This document shows, in pieces, positions 45,114 to 55,598 of a DNA stretch of 64,000 nucleotides. The translations under genes were made by a program, and so were the position numbers. The notes below the pieces were generated by a model. The model had not been told where the DNA came from. It made no database searches and saw only the letters and a list, made by a program, of their open reading frames with translations. Source of the stretch: Flavobacteriaceae bacterium (GTDB lineage: Bacteria; Bacteroidota; Bacteroidia; Flavobacteriales; Flavobacteriaceae); the NCBI GenBank assembly GCA_018401115.1, contig JAGYKX010000007.1:186001-250000 (forward strand). The letters are read 5' to 3'. Within the stretch, counting starts at the first letter, position 1, and the number at the start of each line of letters is the position of its first letter.

Positions 45114-45962
45114 ATGGACCTATTTACCAGTGAAAAATCTTTAAATGAAAGGCTCTCGTTTTCCAGAGAACAGGGAAATAGTCTTGGGCTTGTTCCTACT
45201 ATGGGCGCCCTTCATCAGGGGCATTTAAGCCTAGTAGCACAGGCTTTGAGAGAAAACAAAACTGTCGTAGTGAGTATTTTCGTAAACCCTACTCAGTTTA
45301 ATAACCCTCAGGATCTGGCGCAATACCCCCAACAATTAAAGGCAGATATTGCCCTGCTAAAAACTATTTCAGAAGAATTACTGGTATTTACCCCCACAAC
45401 TCAAGAGATGTACCCAGAAGGTTTAAACACAAAAACATATTCATTTAATGGATTAGACCGCAGGTGGGAAGGCGCAGATAGGCCAGGACACTTTATGGGG
45501 GTTGGAACTATTGTAGAAAAACTATTTGCACTGGTACGTCCTAGCCGAGCCTATTTTGGACAGAAAGATTTTCAACAATTGGCCATTATAAGAGAATTAG
45601 TACGTTTAAAATCATTACCCATTACAATTGTAGGTTGTCCTATTATAAGGGAACCTCATGGTTTGGCCATGAGTTCCAGAAATAAAAGGCTCAAACCTCA
45701 AGAGCGGGAAGCCGCTTCAGTGATATATAAAGCGCTACAAATGGCAGTTAAAAAAGTTTCCGCTAAAAAACCTTTAAATGAGATTACTAGAGCAGCTGTA
45801 AAAAAGATTCATGCCGTAGAAAACACCTCAGTTTTTTATTTTGAATTTATAAATACAGACACATTAGAGCCCATAGAAACACTCACTACTCTTGAAAATA
45901 CTAGAATAATTACCGCAGTAGATTTCAAGGGGGTAAGGCTTCTAGATAATATAGGCCTCTAG
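45114..45962 (+). CDS. panC: Pantoate-beta-alanine ligase
   Basis: 282 residues from ATG at 45114. The HIGH-type ATP site reads LVPTMGALHQGHLSLV; SIFVNPTQFNNPQD and YFGQKDFQQLAIIRELV are further conserved motifs, and the KMSKS-like loop is MSSRNKRL. It joins pantoate and beta-alanine to pantothenate. panD follows 37 bases later, so the last two steps of pantothenate synthesis are encoded together. Confidence 0.97.
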   Translation: MDLFTSEKSLNERLSFSREQGNSLGLVPTMGALHQGHLSLVAQALRENKTVVVSIFVNPTQFNNPQDLAQYPQQLKADIALLKTISEELLVFTPTTQEMYPEGLNTKTYSFNGLDRRWEGADRPGHFMGVGTIVEKLFALVRPSRAYFGQKDFQQLAIIRELVRLKSLPITIVGCPIIREPHGLAMSSRNKRLKPQEREAASVIYKALQMAVKKVSAKKPLNEITRAAVKKIHAVENTSVFYFEFINTDTLEPIETLTTLENTRIITAVDFKGVRLLDNIGL

Positions 45963-45999
45963 CCTCACTTAAAATTAGTAAAATTCATATCTTTACCCC

Positions 46000-46350
46000 A
46001 TGCAAATACATGTCGTAAAATCTAAGATTCACCGCGTTAAAGTAACCGGAGCAAATCTTAATTATATTGGAAGTATTACCATTGATGAAGATCTTATGGA
46101 CGCTGCCAATATTATTTCAGGAGAAAAAGTACAGGTAGTGAACAACACCAATGGTGAGCGTTTGGAAACTTATGCCATTCCTGGACCTAGAAAGAGTGGT
46201 GAAATTACTTTAAATGGGGCTGCTGCCAGAAAAGTAGCTGTAGGAGATGTGCTTATCTTAATTACTTATGGCATTATGGATATAGAAGCGGCTAAGAAAT
46301 TTTCTCCTTCTCTGGTTTTTCCAAACGAAGCAGACAATACACTCACCTAA
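46000..46350 (+). CDS. panD: Aspartate 1-decarboxylase proenzyme
   Basis: 116 residues. [29 protein letters not shown] contains the Gly-Ser self-cleavage site (YIGSITID), which yields the pyruvoyl group. [19 protein letters not shown] is the conserved downstream region. It makes beta-alanine for PanC. Confidence 0.97.
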   Translation: MQIHVVKSKIHRVKVTGANLNYIGSITIDEDLMDAANIISGEKVQVVNNTNGERLETYAIPGPRKSGEITLNGAAARKVAVGDVLILITYGIMDIEAAKKFSPSLVFPNEADNTLT

Positions 46351-46390
46351 CTATTTACTATTCAAAAATGATTCGCTGATTCTTTAAAAT

Positions 46391-47356
46391 TTGAAAAAAA
46401 ACCTATTAAAAACACTCAAAACATTTGGCCCAATCGCTTTTGGCTTGTTTTTAATTTGGTACACTTATTCGATCACCTCAGCAGAAGACAGAACACTCAT
46501 TTACAACTATATTATTTCCGCAAACCCTTTATGGGTTGGTTTATCTCTCCTAATAGGTTTGCTTAGCCATGTTTCCAGAGCGATTAGATGGAATTACCTC
46601 TTAGGGCCATTAGGCTATAAACCCAAACTAATCTCCAATATTCTGGTCATTTTAATGGGGTATTTTGCCAATTTAGGTATTCCACGCTCAGGAGAGATCT
46701 TAAGGGCTACTGCGCTTACTACCTATGAAAATGTGCCATTTCAAAAAGGCTTTGGCACTATTATTACAGAGCGTGTCATTGATTTATTCATGCTCCTTTT
46801 AGTGGTCGTTCTAGGTTTAATCTTACAGACAGATGTCTTATTAGATTTCTTTGCACAAAAAGGAATTTCCTGGACTAAAATTGGGTACATGGCTACGGGT
46901 CTTATCATCATTGGAAGCTTTGCTTTATGGGTATTAATGCGGTCTAAGAATAAGGTGATAGCTACTTTAAAAGCTAAGGTGTCTGATTTATTATCTGGGG
47001 TGTTTAGTGTCCTTAAAATGAAACACAAATGGCGATTTATAGCCCATACACTATTTATATGGACCGCTTATGTGGGCATGTTTTGGGTCATAAAATTCAC
47101 CGTCCCTGAAACTGAACCCTTGGGCGGTTCCGTATTACTAGTCGCTTTTGTAGCGGGTGCTTTTGCTATGTCTGCCACCAATGGAGGCATAGGACTCTAT
47201 CCAATCGCTATTCAAAAATCTTTAGCTATTTTTGGGATTAGCATTGCTGCTGGAAATGCCTTTGGTTGGATTATTTGGATCTCACAAACCTTATTGATTG
47301 TAGTTCTGGGCGGGCTTTCTTTTCTAATTATACCATTTGTAAGTCAAAAAAAATAA
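46391..47356 (+). CDS. UPF0104/LPG-synthase TM-family membrane protein
   Basis: 321 residues with about eight transmembrane helices. SHVSRAIRWNYLLGPLGYKP and GIPRSGEILRATALTTYENV are typical of the lysylphosphatidylglycerol synthase TM-region family (YbhN-like). The start is TTG at 46391; the upstream ATG at 46368 is stopped after three codons. A flippase-like role has been proposed for the family; substrate here is unknown. It lies 3 bases before radA. Confidence 0.82.
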   Translation: MKKNLLKTLKTFGPIAFGLFLIWYTYSITSAEDRTLIYNYIISANPLWVGLSLLIGLLSHVSRAIRWNYLLGPLGYKPKLISNILVILMGYFANLGIPRSGEILRATALTTYENVPFQKGFGTIITERVIDLFMLLLVVVLGLILQTDVLLDFFAQKGISWTKIGYMATGLIIIGSFALWVLMRSKNKVIATLKAKVSDLLSGVFSVLKMKHKWRFIAHTLFIWTAYVGMFWVIKFTVPETEPLGGSVLLVAFVAGAFAMSATNGGIGLYPIAIQKSLAIFGISIAAGNAFGWIIWISQTLLIVVLGGLSFLIIPFVSQKK

Positions 47357-47359
47357 ACC

Positions 47360-48721
47360 ATGGCCAAACTTAAAACATCTTTTTTCTGTCAAAACTGTGG
47401 TCAAAATTATGCCAAATGGGTAGGCCAATGTAGCGCCTGTAAACAATGGAATACGGTGGTGGAAGAAGTGCTTGAAGCCACTGAAAAAAAAGCGTGGAAA
47501 TCTGAAGGATCAGCGGTTAAAAAAGCAAACAAGCCACTAAAAATAGGAGAGATTAGCACAGAAACAGAAGTGCGATTAGACACCTTAAACCAAGAATTTA
47601 ACAGGGTTCTTGGTGGTGGATTGGTCCCTGGGTCATTGGTACTTCTCGGAGGAGAGCCTGGCATTGGAAAAAGCACCTTATTACTGCAAATTGCACTCAG
47701 TTTGCCCTATAAAACACTTTATGTATCTGGTGAAGAAAGCCAGAAACAAATTAAAATGAGGGCAGATCGTATTTTACCCACTAGCGAAAACTGCTTTATT
47801 CTCACCGAAACTAAAACACAACATATATTTACTCAAATCGCTGAAATTCAACCAGATATTTTAGTCATTGACTCCATACAAACCCTTCAAACAGACCATA
47901 TTGAGTCTGCAGCTGGTTCTGTATCTCAGATTAGAGAATGTACTGCAGAACTGATTAGTTTTGCCAAAGAAACCAACACCCCTGTGATACTTATTGGACA
48001 CATTACCAAAGATGGAAGTCTGGCAGGACCCAAAATTTTAGAGCATATGGTAGATACTGTGCTTCAGTTTGAGGGAGACAGGAATTATGTATATCGTATC
48101 CTAAGAGCCAATAAGAATAGGTTCGGTGCTACTGCAGAATTAGGCATTTATGAAATGCATGGGGCTGGATTAAGGGAAGTAAATAACCCTTCAGAAATAT
48201 TAATTTCCAAACAAGATGAGGGTCTTAGCGGCACCGCTATTGCTGCTTCCTTAGACGGTATGCGCCCACTAATGGTAGAAATTCAAGCTTTGGTCAGTAC
48301 TGCAGTTTACGGGACACCGCAAAGATCTACGACTGGCTATAATGCAAAAAGACTCAATATGCTTTTGGCCGTATTAGAAAAAAGGGCGGGTTTTCACTTA
48401 GGCGCCAAAGATGTATTTCTCAATATTACAGGGGGAATTTCTATTGAAGACCCCGCTTTAGATTTAGCTGTGATAGGCGCCATTTTATCCAGCAACCAAG
48501 ACCACCCTATTGACAGAAGCTTCTGTTTTGCCGCAGAAGTTGGTTTGGCTGGAGAAATTAGACCGGTACAAAGGGTAGATCAAAGAATTACAGAGGCAGC
48601 AAAGCTCGGTTTTGAACACATCATTGTCTCAAAGCACAATAAAATATCGGCAAAGCCAACTGGCATAAAAATCATTGGTCTGGGAAGGGTAGAGGAAATG
48701 GTAGAATTACTATTCTCTTAA
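47360..48721 (+). CDS. radA: DNA repair protein RadA
   Basis: 453 residues. N-terminal zinc finger CQNCGQNYAKWVGQCSAC; Walker A GGEPGIGKSTLLLQ; the RadA-specific KNRFG motif in RANKNRFGATAELG; and a C-terminal Lon protease-like domain (DVFLNITGGISIEDPALDLA). RadA acts as a branch-migration helicase in recombination repair. It ends the panC-panD-UPF0104-radA run. Confidence 0.97.
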   Translation: MAKLKTSFFCQNCGQNYAKWVGQCSACKQWNTVVEEVLEATEKKAWKSEGSAVKKANKPLKIGEISTETEVRLDTLNQEFNRVLGGGLVPGSLVLLGGEPGIGKSTLLLQIALSLPYKTLYVSGEESQKQIKMRADRILPTSENCFILTETKTQHIFTQIAEIQPDILVIDSIQTLQTDHIESAAGSVSQIRECTAELISFAKETNTPVILIGHITKDGSLAGPKILEHMVDTVLQFEGDRNYVYRILRANKNRFGATAELGIYEMHGAGLREVNNPSEILISKQDEGLSGTAIAASLDGMRPLMVEIQALVSTAVYGTPQRSTTGYNAKRLNMLLAVLEKRAGFHLGAKDVFLNITGGISIEDPALDLAVIGAILSSNQDHPIDRSFCFAAEVGLAGEIRPVQRVDQRITEAAKLGFEHIIVSKHNKISAKPTGIKIIGLGRVEEMVELLFS

Positions 48722-48806
48722 AACGACTTAATCTCTGTTCAAAGAATCTCCGGATTTTATTCTCGTATGGTTTTTAATCAACCCATAAAATGAAAGACTT
48801 TTAAAG

Positions 48807-49847
48807 CTATGGTCCCGGATTGGGATACGACCCATGAACCCCTTCAATAGCCTTTAACACCTCTTCAGACAAATCGGTGTCTATGCTCTTGATATTTTCT
48901 TCTAATTGTGTCATTGAAGTGGCACCAATAATATTAGATGTAACAAATGGCCTGGTATTCACAAAAGCCAAAGCCATTTCAGTAAGACTTAAGCCGTGGG
49001 CTTCTGCAATGGCAGCGTAGGCCTCTGTTGCGGGTACGTTTTGACCCACACTGTATCTGTTGTAATTTGGAAACAAGGTCACTCGCGCATTGGCAGGTTG
49101 CTTTCCTCCAAGATACTTTCCGGAAAGCACCCCAAAACCTAAGGGGGAATACGCCAATAGACCAATATTTTCTCTCATTGACACCTCAGCCATACCTGTT
49201 TCATAAAGCCTATTCAATAGGTTATATGGGTTTTGACAGGTGATCATTCTGGGGAGGCTCGGATCATTTCTGTGTAATTCCATATACCTCATTGCACCCC
49301 ATGGGTTTTCATTGGAAATCCCTACCTGTCTTATTTTACCTTCTTTTACAAAACCTTTGAGGGTTTCTAAAATTTCCTGAAAATTGTCTTCCCACACCTC
49401 ATCTTCTTTGTGTTGATAGCCTCTTTGTCCAAAGAAATTGGTGTTCCGCTCTGGCCAATGCAACTGATAGAGGTCTAAATAATCTGTCTTTAATCGTTTT
49501 AAACTACCTTCTAAAGCCGTATTGAGGGCTTCTTTACTAAAACCATTTTCTCTTATAAAAGCGGTAAAAGCAGCTTTCCCAGCAATTTTTGATGCTAAAA
49601 CTACTTGGTCTCTATTTTTATGCTGCTCTAACCAATTCCCAATTATAATCTCTGTATGTGCGTATCGCTCTGCAGCGGCAGGTACAGGATATAATTCTGC
49701 CGTGTCAAAAAAATTTACTCCTTTGTCTAAGGCAAAACTCATTTGCTCGAACGCTTCCTCTTGGGTATTTTGTTTTCCCCAGGTCATGGTGCCCAAACAA
49801 ATCTTACTTATTTTAATATCACTATAAGGTAAAAAGGTATATTTCAT
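48807..49847 (-). CDS. Aldo/keto reductase (Tas-like)
   Basis: 346 residues. KICLGTMTWGKQNTQEEAF, VNFFDTAELYPVP (catalytic Asp and Tyr), VVLASKIAGK (Lys) and YQLHWPER (His) form the AKR active site. The length and the WPERNTNFFGQRGY stretch resemble E. coli Tas. Substrate is unknown. Its start overlaps the xth stop by one base, so the two are co-transcribed. Confidence 0.9.
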   Translation of the reverse strand: MKYTFLPYSDIKISKICLGTMTWGKQNTQEEAFEQMSFALDKGVNFFDTAELYPVPAAAERYAHTEIIIGNWLEQHKNRDQVVLASKIAGKAAFTAFIRENGFSKEALNTALEGSLKRLKTDYLDLYQLHWPERNTNFFGQRGYQHKEDEVWEDNFQEILETLKGFVKEGKIRQVGISNENPWGAMRYMELHRNDPSLPRMITCQNPYNLLNRLYETGMAEVSMRENIGLLAYSPLGFGVLSGKYLGGKQPANARVTLFPNYNRYSVGQNVPATEAYAAIAEAHGLSLTEMALAFVNTRPFVTSNIIGATSMTQLEENIKSIDTDLSEEVLKAIEGVHGSYPNPGP

Positions 49848-50611
49848 TATAAAGAAATTTCTACGGTAACTGGGCAGTGGTCCGAATGTACCGCTGCGCT
49901 TAAAATTTGGGCATTTGAAATTTGGGCAGCTAAGGGACTACTCACTAAGGCGTAGTCCAAACGCCAACCTTTATTATTAGCCCTTGAATTGGCCCTGTAA
50001 CTCCACCAACTGTATTGGTGTGAAGCAGTGTTTATTTGTCTAAAACTATCCGTGAAACCACTTTCCAAAAGTGCAGATAACCAAGCTCTTTCTTCTGGCA
50101 AAAATCCAGAAACGTTTTTATTCCTTATTGGATCATGAATGTCAATAGCCTGATGACAAATGTTATAATCCCCACAAATGACCAAATTAGGGTCTGTTTC
50201 TTTTAAGGATTTGGTGTAGTCTAAAAAATCATCCATATAGTTGAATTTAAAGTCTAACCTATCTTGGTTGGTTCCAGAGGGAAGGTACATACTCATAATA
50301 GAAATCTCCGGATAACGAACCAGCAGATTCCTGCCCTCAAAATCCATATAGTCTATGCCTGTTCCGTAAACCACTTCTGCTGGTTTAGTCTTACAAAGCA
50401 CCGCAACACCACTGTAGCCTTTTTTTTGAGCAGAAAACCAATAATGGTATGTGTATCCTGCTGCTTCAAAAAGACTGAGGTCCAATTGGTCTTTGTGGGC
50501 TTTGGTCTCCTGTAAACAAAGCACATCAGGACTTGCTGCTTGCAACCAATCTATAAAGCCTTTTTTTAATGCAGCTCGTATACCGTTTACATTGTAAGAA
50601 ATAATCTTCAT
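49847..50611 (-). CDS. xth: Exodeoxyribonuclease III
   Basis: 254 residues. MKIISYNVNGIRAALKKGF, CLQETKAH (metal-binding Glu), VICGDYNICHQ (catalytic Asp-Asn), RLDYALVS and HSDHCPV (catalytic Asp-His) are the complete ExoIII motif set. It cleaves abasic sites and removes 3' blocks. It starts 6 bases after the glycyl-tRNA synthetase gene. Confidence 0.95.
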   Translation of the reverse strand: MKIISYNVNGIRAALKKGFIDWLQAASPDVLCLQETKAHKDQLDLSLFEAAGYTYHYWFSAQKKGYSGVAVLCKTKPAEVVYGTGIDYMDFEGRNLLVRYPEISIMSMYLPSGTNQDRLDFKFNYMDDFLDYTKSLKETDPNLVICGDYNICHQAIDIHDPIRNKNVSGFLPEERAWLSALLESGFTDSFRQINTASHQYSWWSYRANSRANNKGWRLDYALVSSPLAAQISNAQILSAAVHSDHCPVTVEISL

Positions 50612-50617
50612 AGTAAC

Positions 50618-52162
50618 TTAGGCCATTTTTTTTAACCAATGCTTAGTACTAACAGCACGATCAATAATTCCAGATAAGTCTGCTATTGCCACTCGTTCTT
50701 GCTCCATTGAATCCCTGTGTCTAATAGTCACCGTCTGGTCCACTTTGGTTTGGTGGTCTACTGTAATACAAAATGGTGTGCCTAGTGCGTCTTGCCTTCT
50801 GTACCTTCTCCCTACAGCATCTTTTTCATCATAACTCACGGCAAAATCCCATTGCAATTCCTGAAAGATTTCATGGGCCAATTCAGAAAGTCCGTCTTTT
50901 TTTACCAAAGGTAAAATAGCCGCCTTAGTGGGTGCCAATACTGCGGGAAGTTTTAATACCGTTCTCGTAGATCCATTTTCTAAGGTTTCCTCCTCTAGTG
51001 ACTTTGAAAAAATCGCTAAGAACATCCTGTCTACTCCAATGGAGGTTTCAACCACATAAGGTACATAAGACTCGTTGAGCTCAGGATCAAAAAATTGTAG
51101 TTTTTTTCCTGAGTATTTTTCATGGCTACTCAAGTCAAAATCTGTTCTAGAGTGAATTCCTTCCAATTCTTTAAATCCGAAAGGGAACTTAAACTCAATA
51201 TCTGCTGCTGCGTCTGCGTAATGCGCTAGCTTATCATGGTCGTGAAAACGATAATTGTCTTCAGAAAAACCAAGGGAGTAGTGCCACTTAATCCTGGTCT
51301 CTTTCCATTTGTCATACCATTCTTTCTGTGTACCAGGACGCACAAAAAATTGCATCTCCATCTGTTCAAATTCACGCTGTCTAAAAATGAATTGTCTGGC
51401 GACAATTTCATTTCTAAATGCTTTTCCAATTTGAGCAATACCAAAAGGAATTTTCATTCTTCCTGTTTTTTGAACGTTTAAGAAGTTTACAAAAATACCC
51501 TGTGCAGTTTCTGGCCTTAGAAACAAATCCATAGCTGAGTCTGCACTGGCTCCAATTTTGGTGCCGAACATGAGGTTAAATTGTTTCACATCTGTCCAAT
51601 TGGCAGATCCTGAAATAGGACATACAATTTTGAGTTCCTCAATCAATTCTTTTACCGCAGCCAGGTCTTCTTTAGTCAAAGCGTCTCCCATTCGCGCCAA
51701 AATAGATTTTGAAGTAGCTATGTATCCTGCAACCCTTTCATTGGTGGCCATATACTGCTCTTTGTCAAAACTATCTCCAAAACGCTTGGCTGCTTTGGCG
51801 AGTTCCTTTTCAATTTTTGCTTCAATTTTAGCAACATGGTCTTCAATGAGCACGTCTGCTCTGTAGCGTTTTTTAGAGTCCTTATTGTCTATTAAAGGAT
51901 CGTTAAAAGCGTCCACATGTCCCGAGGCTTTCCAAACTGTGGGGTGCATGAAAATAGCCGAGTCAATCCCCACTATATTGTCGTGCATTTGAACCATAGC
52001 ACGCCACCAATAGTCTTTAATATTGTTTTTCAATGCCACACCCTGCTGGGCGTAATCGTATACAGCGCTGAGGCCGTCATAAATCTCTGAAGATTGAAAT
52101 ACAAAACCGTATTCCTTTGCGTGAGAGATTACCTTTTTAAAATCGTCTTCTTGTAATGCCAT
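50618..52162 (-). CDS. glyS: Glycyl-tRNA synthetase (dimeric type)
   Basis: 514 residues from ATG at 52162 (MALQEDDFKKVISHAKEYGF); a start eight codons upstream is less likely. Class II motif 2 is MKIPFGIAQIGKAFRNEI and motif 3 is SIGVDRMFLAIF. The C-terminal anticodon-binding domain begins LPAVLAPTKAAILPLV. It is the eukaryote-like alpha2 form used in Bacteroidota, not the alpha2-beta2 type. Confidence 0.95.
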   Translation of the reverse strand: MALQEDDFKKVISHAKEYGFVFQSSEIYDGLSAVYDYAQQGVALKNNIKDYWWRAMVQMHDNIVGIDSAIFMHPTVWKASGHVDAFNDPLIDNKDSKKRYRADVLIEDHVAKIEAKIEKELAKAAKRFGDSFDKEQYMATNERVAGYIATSKSILARMGDALTKEDLAAVKELIEELKIVCPISGSANWTDVKQFNLMFGTKIGASADSAMDLFLRPETAQGIFVNFLNVQKTGRMKIPFGIAQIGKAFRNEIVARQFIFRQREFEQMEMQFFVRPGTQKEWYDKWKETRIKWHYSLGFSEDNYRFHDHDKLAHYADAAADIEFKFPFGFKELEGIHSRTDFDLSSHEKYSGKKLQFFDPELNESYVPYVVETSIGVDRMFLAIFSKSLEEETLENGSTRTVLKLPAVLAPTKAAILPLVKKDGLSELAHEIFQELQWDFAVSYDEKDAVGRRYRRQDALGTPFCITVDHQTKVDQTVTIRHRDSMEQERVAIADLSGIIDRAVSTKHWLKKMA

Positions 52163-52403
52163 AGGGACAAAAATAAGATATTCCACTCAATTGAAGTCTG
52201 AAATTAATTAGAATTAGCACCAAAGGGCCATCTCTCAAAATAAGCTTCATTCTTATAAAAACGACAGCTAGTTTGGTGTTTAAAAAAAGATTTTAAAAAT
52301 GATTGCAGTACAATGCGTCTAACATTCAGGAAGATTCAATTATAATTTGTATCTTATAAATCCCATTCAGCCAGAGAACCGTCCCTTTTAAAGCAATAAA
52401 AAA

Positions 52404-53111
52404 ATGACTTTAAAAAACGAACTGCTACAATTCATTGGAACGCTTTTTAGCCCCCTTTTCCCAAAAACTTGTTTTGGATGTTTTAATATTTTAATCCCTG
52501 GAGAATTAATTTTATGCACCTTTTGTAGGCACGAATTGCCGCTCACCCACTACCATTATGGGCTAGAAAACAAGATGGATCAGGCCTTTTATGGGCGCGT
52601 AGTCTTCAAGAAAGCATCGGCACTTTTTTATTATAATTCTGAAGGAGTTTTAAAACATTGTTTTCAATTTTTAAAATATAGAAAACAAGAGCAAATAGGA
52701 TTGTTTTTTGGTGCTTGGCACGGTAGGGTTTTAAAATTAGACCCTACTTTTCCCAAGATAGACATGGTTGTTCCAGTACCCATTCACTACAAAAAGAAAA
52801 AAAAACGAGGCTATAACCAACTAAGCCTTTATGGCAAGACATTGGCCGGTACAATCGAAGCGCATTTTAATGAGAAATACTTGGTTAAAACAGCCAATAC
52901 AAAGACACAAACTAAAAAAAACAGACTACTTAGATCCCACGCTTCTTTAGCGCTATATTTATTAAAAGAACCTCAGCAATTTTACCATAAAAAAATACTG
53001 CTCATAGACGACATTATGACTACTGGCGCCACATTAACTTCCTGTGCAAATACCTTTAAAGACTGTCCAGGGATTGAAATATACTTTGCCGCAATTGCTG
53101 TAGTGCGTTGA
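52404..53111 (+). CDS. ComF family phosphoribosyltransferase-like protein
   Basis: 235 residues. An N-terminal zinc-binding segment (CFGCFNILIPGELILCTFC) precedes a phosphoribosyltransferase fold with the PRPP loop KILLIDDIMTTGATLTSC. VPVPIHYKKKKKRGYNQLSL is the ComF hallmark. ComF proteins act in DNA uptake with single-stranded DNA handling in competent bacteria; in Bacteroidota the role is untested. Confidence 0.92.
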   Translation: MTLKNELLQFIGTLFSPLFPKTCFGCFNILIPGELILCTFCRHELPLTHYHYGLENKMDQAFYGRVVFKKASALFYYNSEGVLKHCFQFLKYRKQEQIGLFFGAWHGRVLKLDPTFPKIDMVVPVPIHYKKKKKRGYNQLSLYGKTLAGTIEAHFNEKYLVKTANTKTQTKKNRLLRSHASLALYLLKEPQQFYHKKILLIDDIMTTGATLTSCANTFKDCPGIEIYFAAIAVVR

Positions 53112-53210
53112 ATACTAAAATAAAAAATACTGTAATTACAACGGTGTTTTTCGTTTCTATGATCCTAAAAAAAGTGCTTACTTTGTGATTGGATATTAGC
53201 TTGGTGAATT

Positions 53211-54821
53211 ATGCGTAAAATTACAGGACTTGTTTTTATTTTTTTGTCTTTGTTTGCATTGGTGCAATGCGCTAAAAGAGGGTCACCCTCTGGTGGAGAA
53301 AAAGACCTCGAGGGTCCTGAATTAATCAAAGCCTTTCCTTCCAATTTATCGGTTTCCTTTAAAGGTCAAAAAATAAAATTACTCTTTGATGAGTACGTTC
53401 AACTTAAAGACGTGCAAAGCCAATTAGTTGTATCACCTCCCTTAAAGTACAACCCAGAAATTAAGCCTCAAAACAGGGCGAGTAAAGTATTGGAAATTAT
53501 TCTTAAGGATACCTTACAAGAAAACACCACTTACTCTTTTAATTTCGGACAGTCTATTGTTGATTTTAATGAAGGAAACCCAAATGACTATCTCAGTTAC
53601 GTAATGTCTACTGGTCCATTTATTGACTCACTACAAATGTCCGGCATTGTAGACGATGCCTTAAATGCAGAAGCAGACCGTTATGTGAGTGTTATGCTTT
53701 ACAGAGTAGACAGTGCCTATAACGATTCTACCGTATATAAAAAACAACCCAACTACATTACCAACACTTTGGACAGCTTAATTGTTTTTAAGCTAAAAAA
53801 TTTAAGCGCTGGTAAATATGCTATGGTAGCGCTTAAAGATGAAAACAACAACACATTATTTGACCAGAGCCAGGAAAAGATAGGATTCTTAGATCGCTTC
53901 ATTGAAATTCCTAAAGATAGCTTCATAGGCATAAAGATGTTCAAAGAAATTCCTAACTATAGGTCGGTGAAACCTAAATTAGAAGCGGCCAATAAAATTA
54001 CTTTTGGCTATAGTGGTTTGGCTAAAGATATAGAGATTCAAGCCTTGACCAATATACCAGACTCAATAAAAACAAGGATCTTAAAGGAGCGCGCAAAAGA
54101 CAGCCTTAATTTTTGGTTTACCCCCTATGAAGTAGACTCATTAAATTTCATTGTCAAACACATTCCCACTCAAAAAATTGACACATTTTCGGTAAAGACG
54201 AGAAAAATTAAGGCAGATTCTCTTTTGATCACGCCTGAAAAAAGAGGAAACGCCCCTTTTTCAAAACCTTATTATTTAGAGGTAAATACCCCTATTTACA
54301 AGCTCAATAAAGATCAGATTTTTATTACTAATATTGACACTCTGTCCGTTCCGTTTACTGCTTTTATAGACAGCCTAGAAAACAAAATGGGCCTTCGTTT
54401 TGAGGTAAAACCAGCCGAGCGATTTAGAATTCAAATGTTCCCTGGTGCCATTGAAGATTTATTTGAAAATAAAAACGACACCATTTCATATGAGTTGGCT
54501 ACTAAGCCCCTGGAGGCCTACGGCACCTTGAGGCTAAAGTTAAAAACCACCAGTAGCAGTCAAATGATTGTACAGCTTACCGATGAAAAGGAAGTGGTCC
54601 TCAGGGAGCAAATTGGCGCCCCAACGACTGAATTCTTTTTTGAACACTTGGAGCCTTTAAATTATAAATTAAGGGTTATTTATGACAGTAATAAAAATGG
54701 GGTTTGGGATACTGGAAATTACCTAAAAAGAATTCAACCAGAACCCGTATCATATTTTCCTGAACTACTAGAGGTAAGGGCCAATTGGGAATTTGAAGAA
54801 ACCTTTATCTTACCCAATTAA
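53211..54821 (+). CDS. Big_5 (SbsA Ig-like) domain lipoprotein
   Basis: 536 residues. Lipoprotein signal ending ALVQC. An Ig-like Big_5 domain follows (GPELIKAFPSNLSVSFKGQK, LFDEYVQLKDVQSQLVVSPP, NTTYSFNFGQSIVDFNEGN). The remainder is beta-rich with a C-terminal region YDSNKNGVWDTGNYLKRIQPE resembling a DUF2141/EF-like motif. It is widespread in Flavobacteriia with no assigned function. Its 3' end overlaps the convergent amidase gene by 12 bases. Confidence 0.82.
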   Translation: MRKITGLVFIFLSLFALVQCAKRGSPSGGEKDLEGPELIKAFPSNLSVSFKGQKIKLLFDEYVQLKDVQSQLVVSPPLKYNPEIKPQNRASKVLEIILKDTLQENTTYSFNFGQSIVDFNEGNPNDYLSYVMSTGPFIDSLQMSGIVDDALNAEADRYVSVMLYRVDSAYNDSTVYKKQPNYITNTLDSLIVFKLKNLSAGKYAMVALKDENNNTLFDQSQEKIGFLDRFIEIPKDSFIGIKMFKEIPNYRSVKPKLEAANKITFGYSGLAKDIEIQALTNIPDSIKTRILKERAKDSLNFWFTPYEVDSLNFIVKHIPTQKIDTFSVKTRKIKADSLLITPEKRGNAPFSKPYYLEVNTPIYKLNKDQIFITNIDTLSVPFTAFIDSLENKMGLRFEVKPAERFRIQMFPGAIEDLFENKNDTISYELATKPLEAYGTLRLKLKTTSSSQMIVQLTDEKEVVLREQIGAPTTEFFFEHLEPLNYKLRVIYDSNKNGVWDTGNYLKRIQPEPVSYFPELLEVRANWEFEETFILPN

Positions 54822-55598
54822 ATTAAAAGTATCCCTGTCTTTTAAAAAGGGAAAATTTACACGTGCTTTTTCTAAAGACTCTTTATTCAAAGAAACAAGG
54901 TGAACCCCCTCTTGCTTTGAAAAGAGCATTTCTTTACCAAAACAATCGTATGCCGCAGAATGTCCTGGGTATTCGTGCCCATTAGGATCTGATCCAAGTC
55001 TATTAACACCTACACAAAAGCTCATGTTCTCTATAGCCCTGGCTTTAAGTAATGTATCCCAGGCATGAATTCTAGGAGCAGGCCAATTCGCTACATATAA
55101 CAAAAGGTCGTAGTCATGGGTATTTCGGGACCAACTAGGAAAGCGAAGGTCATAACAAACTTGAGGAAAGATTTTAAATCCTTTAAATAACACAATGGTA
55201 TGGGCGCTCCCTTTCTGATATACCTCACTTTCTCCAGCCATAGAAAAGGTATGCCTTTTGTCGTAGGATTCATAAGTGCCGTCCGGAAACACAAAAAAGA
55301 AGCGATTAAACACCTTTGAATCTTCTTCAAAAACGGTGCTTCCAGCTACAGCACTCTGTGTTTTTAAGGCCATGTCTATCATAAAAGACAAGGAAGTTTC
55401 TCCAATGGTTCGTGCATTTTTGACCAAATTCATGCTAAATCCTGTAGACCACATTTCAGGGAGTACCCATAGATCTACCTGAGAATTTTGACTGTGCGCC
55501 TCTGTAATCATTTTCTCAAAAAAACAGATATTGTCTTCTGGAGACTCCCAAGCCAATGGAAACTGCAACAGTGCCAAATTTAGTGGTTTAGATGTCAT
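54810..55598 (-). CDS. Nitrilase-family omega-amidase (YafV-like)
   Basis: 262 residues. The Glu-Lys-Cys triad is visible in LWVLPEMWSTGFSM (Glu), YESYDKRHTFSMAGE (Lys) and PQVCYDLRFPSWSR (Cys). The arrangement matches YafV/Nit2 omega-amidases, which hydrolyse alpha-ketoglutaramate as metabolite repair. Single gene, convergent with the upstream lipoprotein gene. Confidence 0.9.
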   Translation of the reverse strand: MTSKPLNLALLQFPLAWESPEDNICFFEKMITEAHSQNSQVDLWVLPEMWSTGFSMNLVKNARTIGETSLSFMIDMALKTQSAVAGSTVFEEDSKVFNRFFFVFPDGTYESYDKRHTFSMAGESEVYQKGSAHTIVLFKGFKIFPQVCYDLRFPSWSRNTHDYDLLLYVANWPAPRIHAWDTLLKARAIENMSFCVGVNRLGSDPNGHEYPGHSAAYDCFGKEMLFSKQEGVHLVSLNKESLEKARVNFPFLKDRDTFNLIG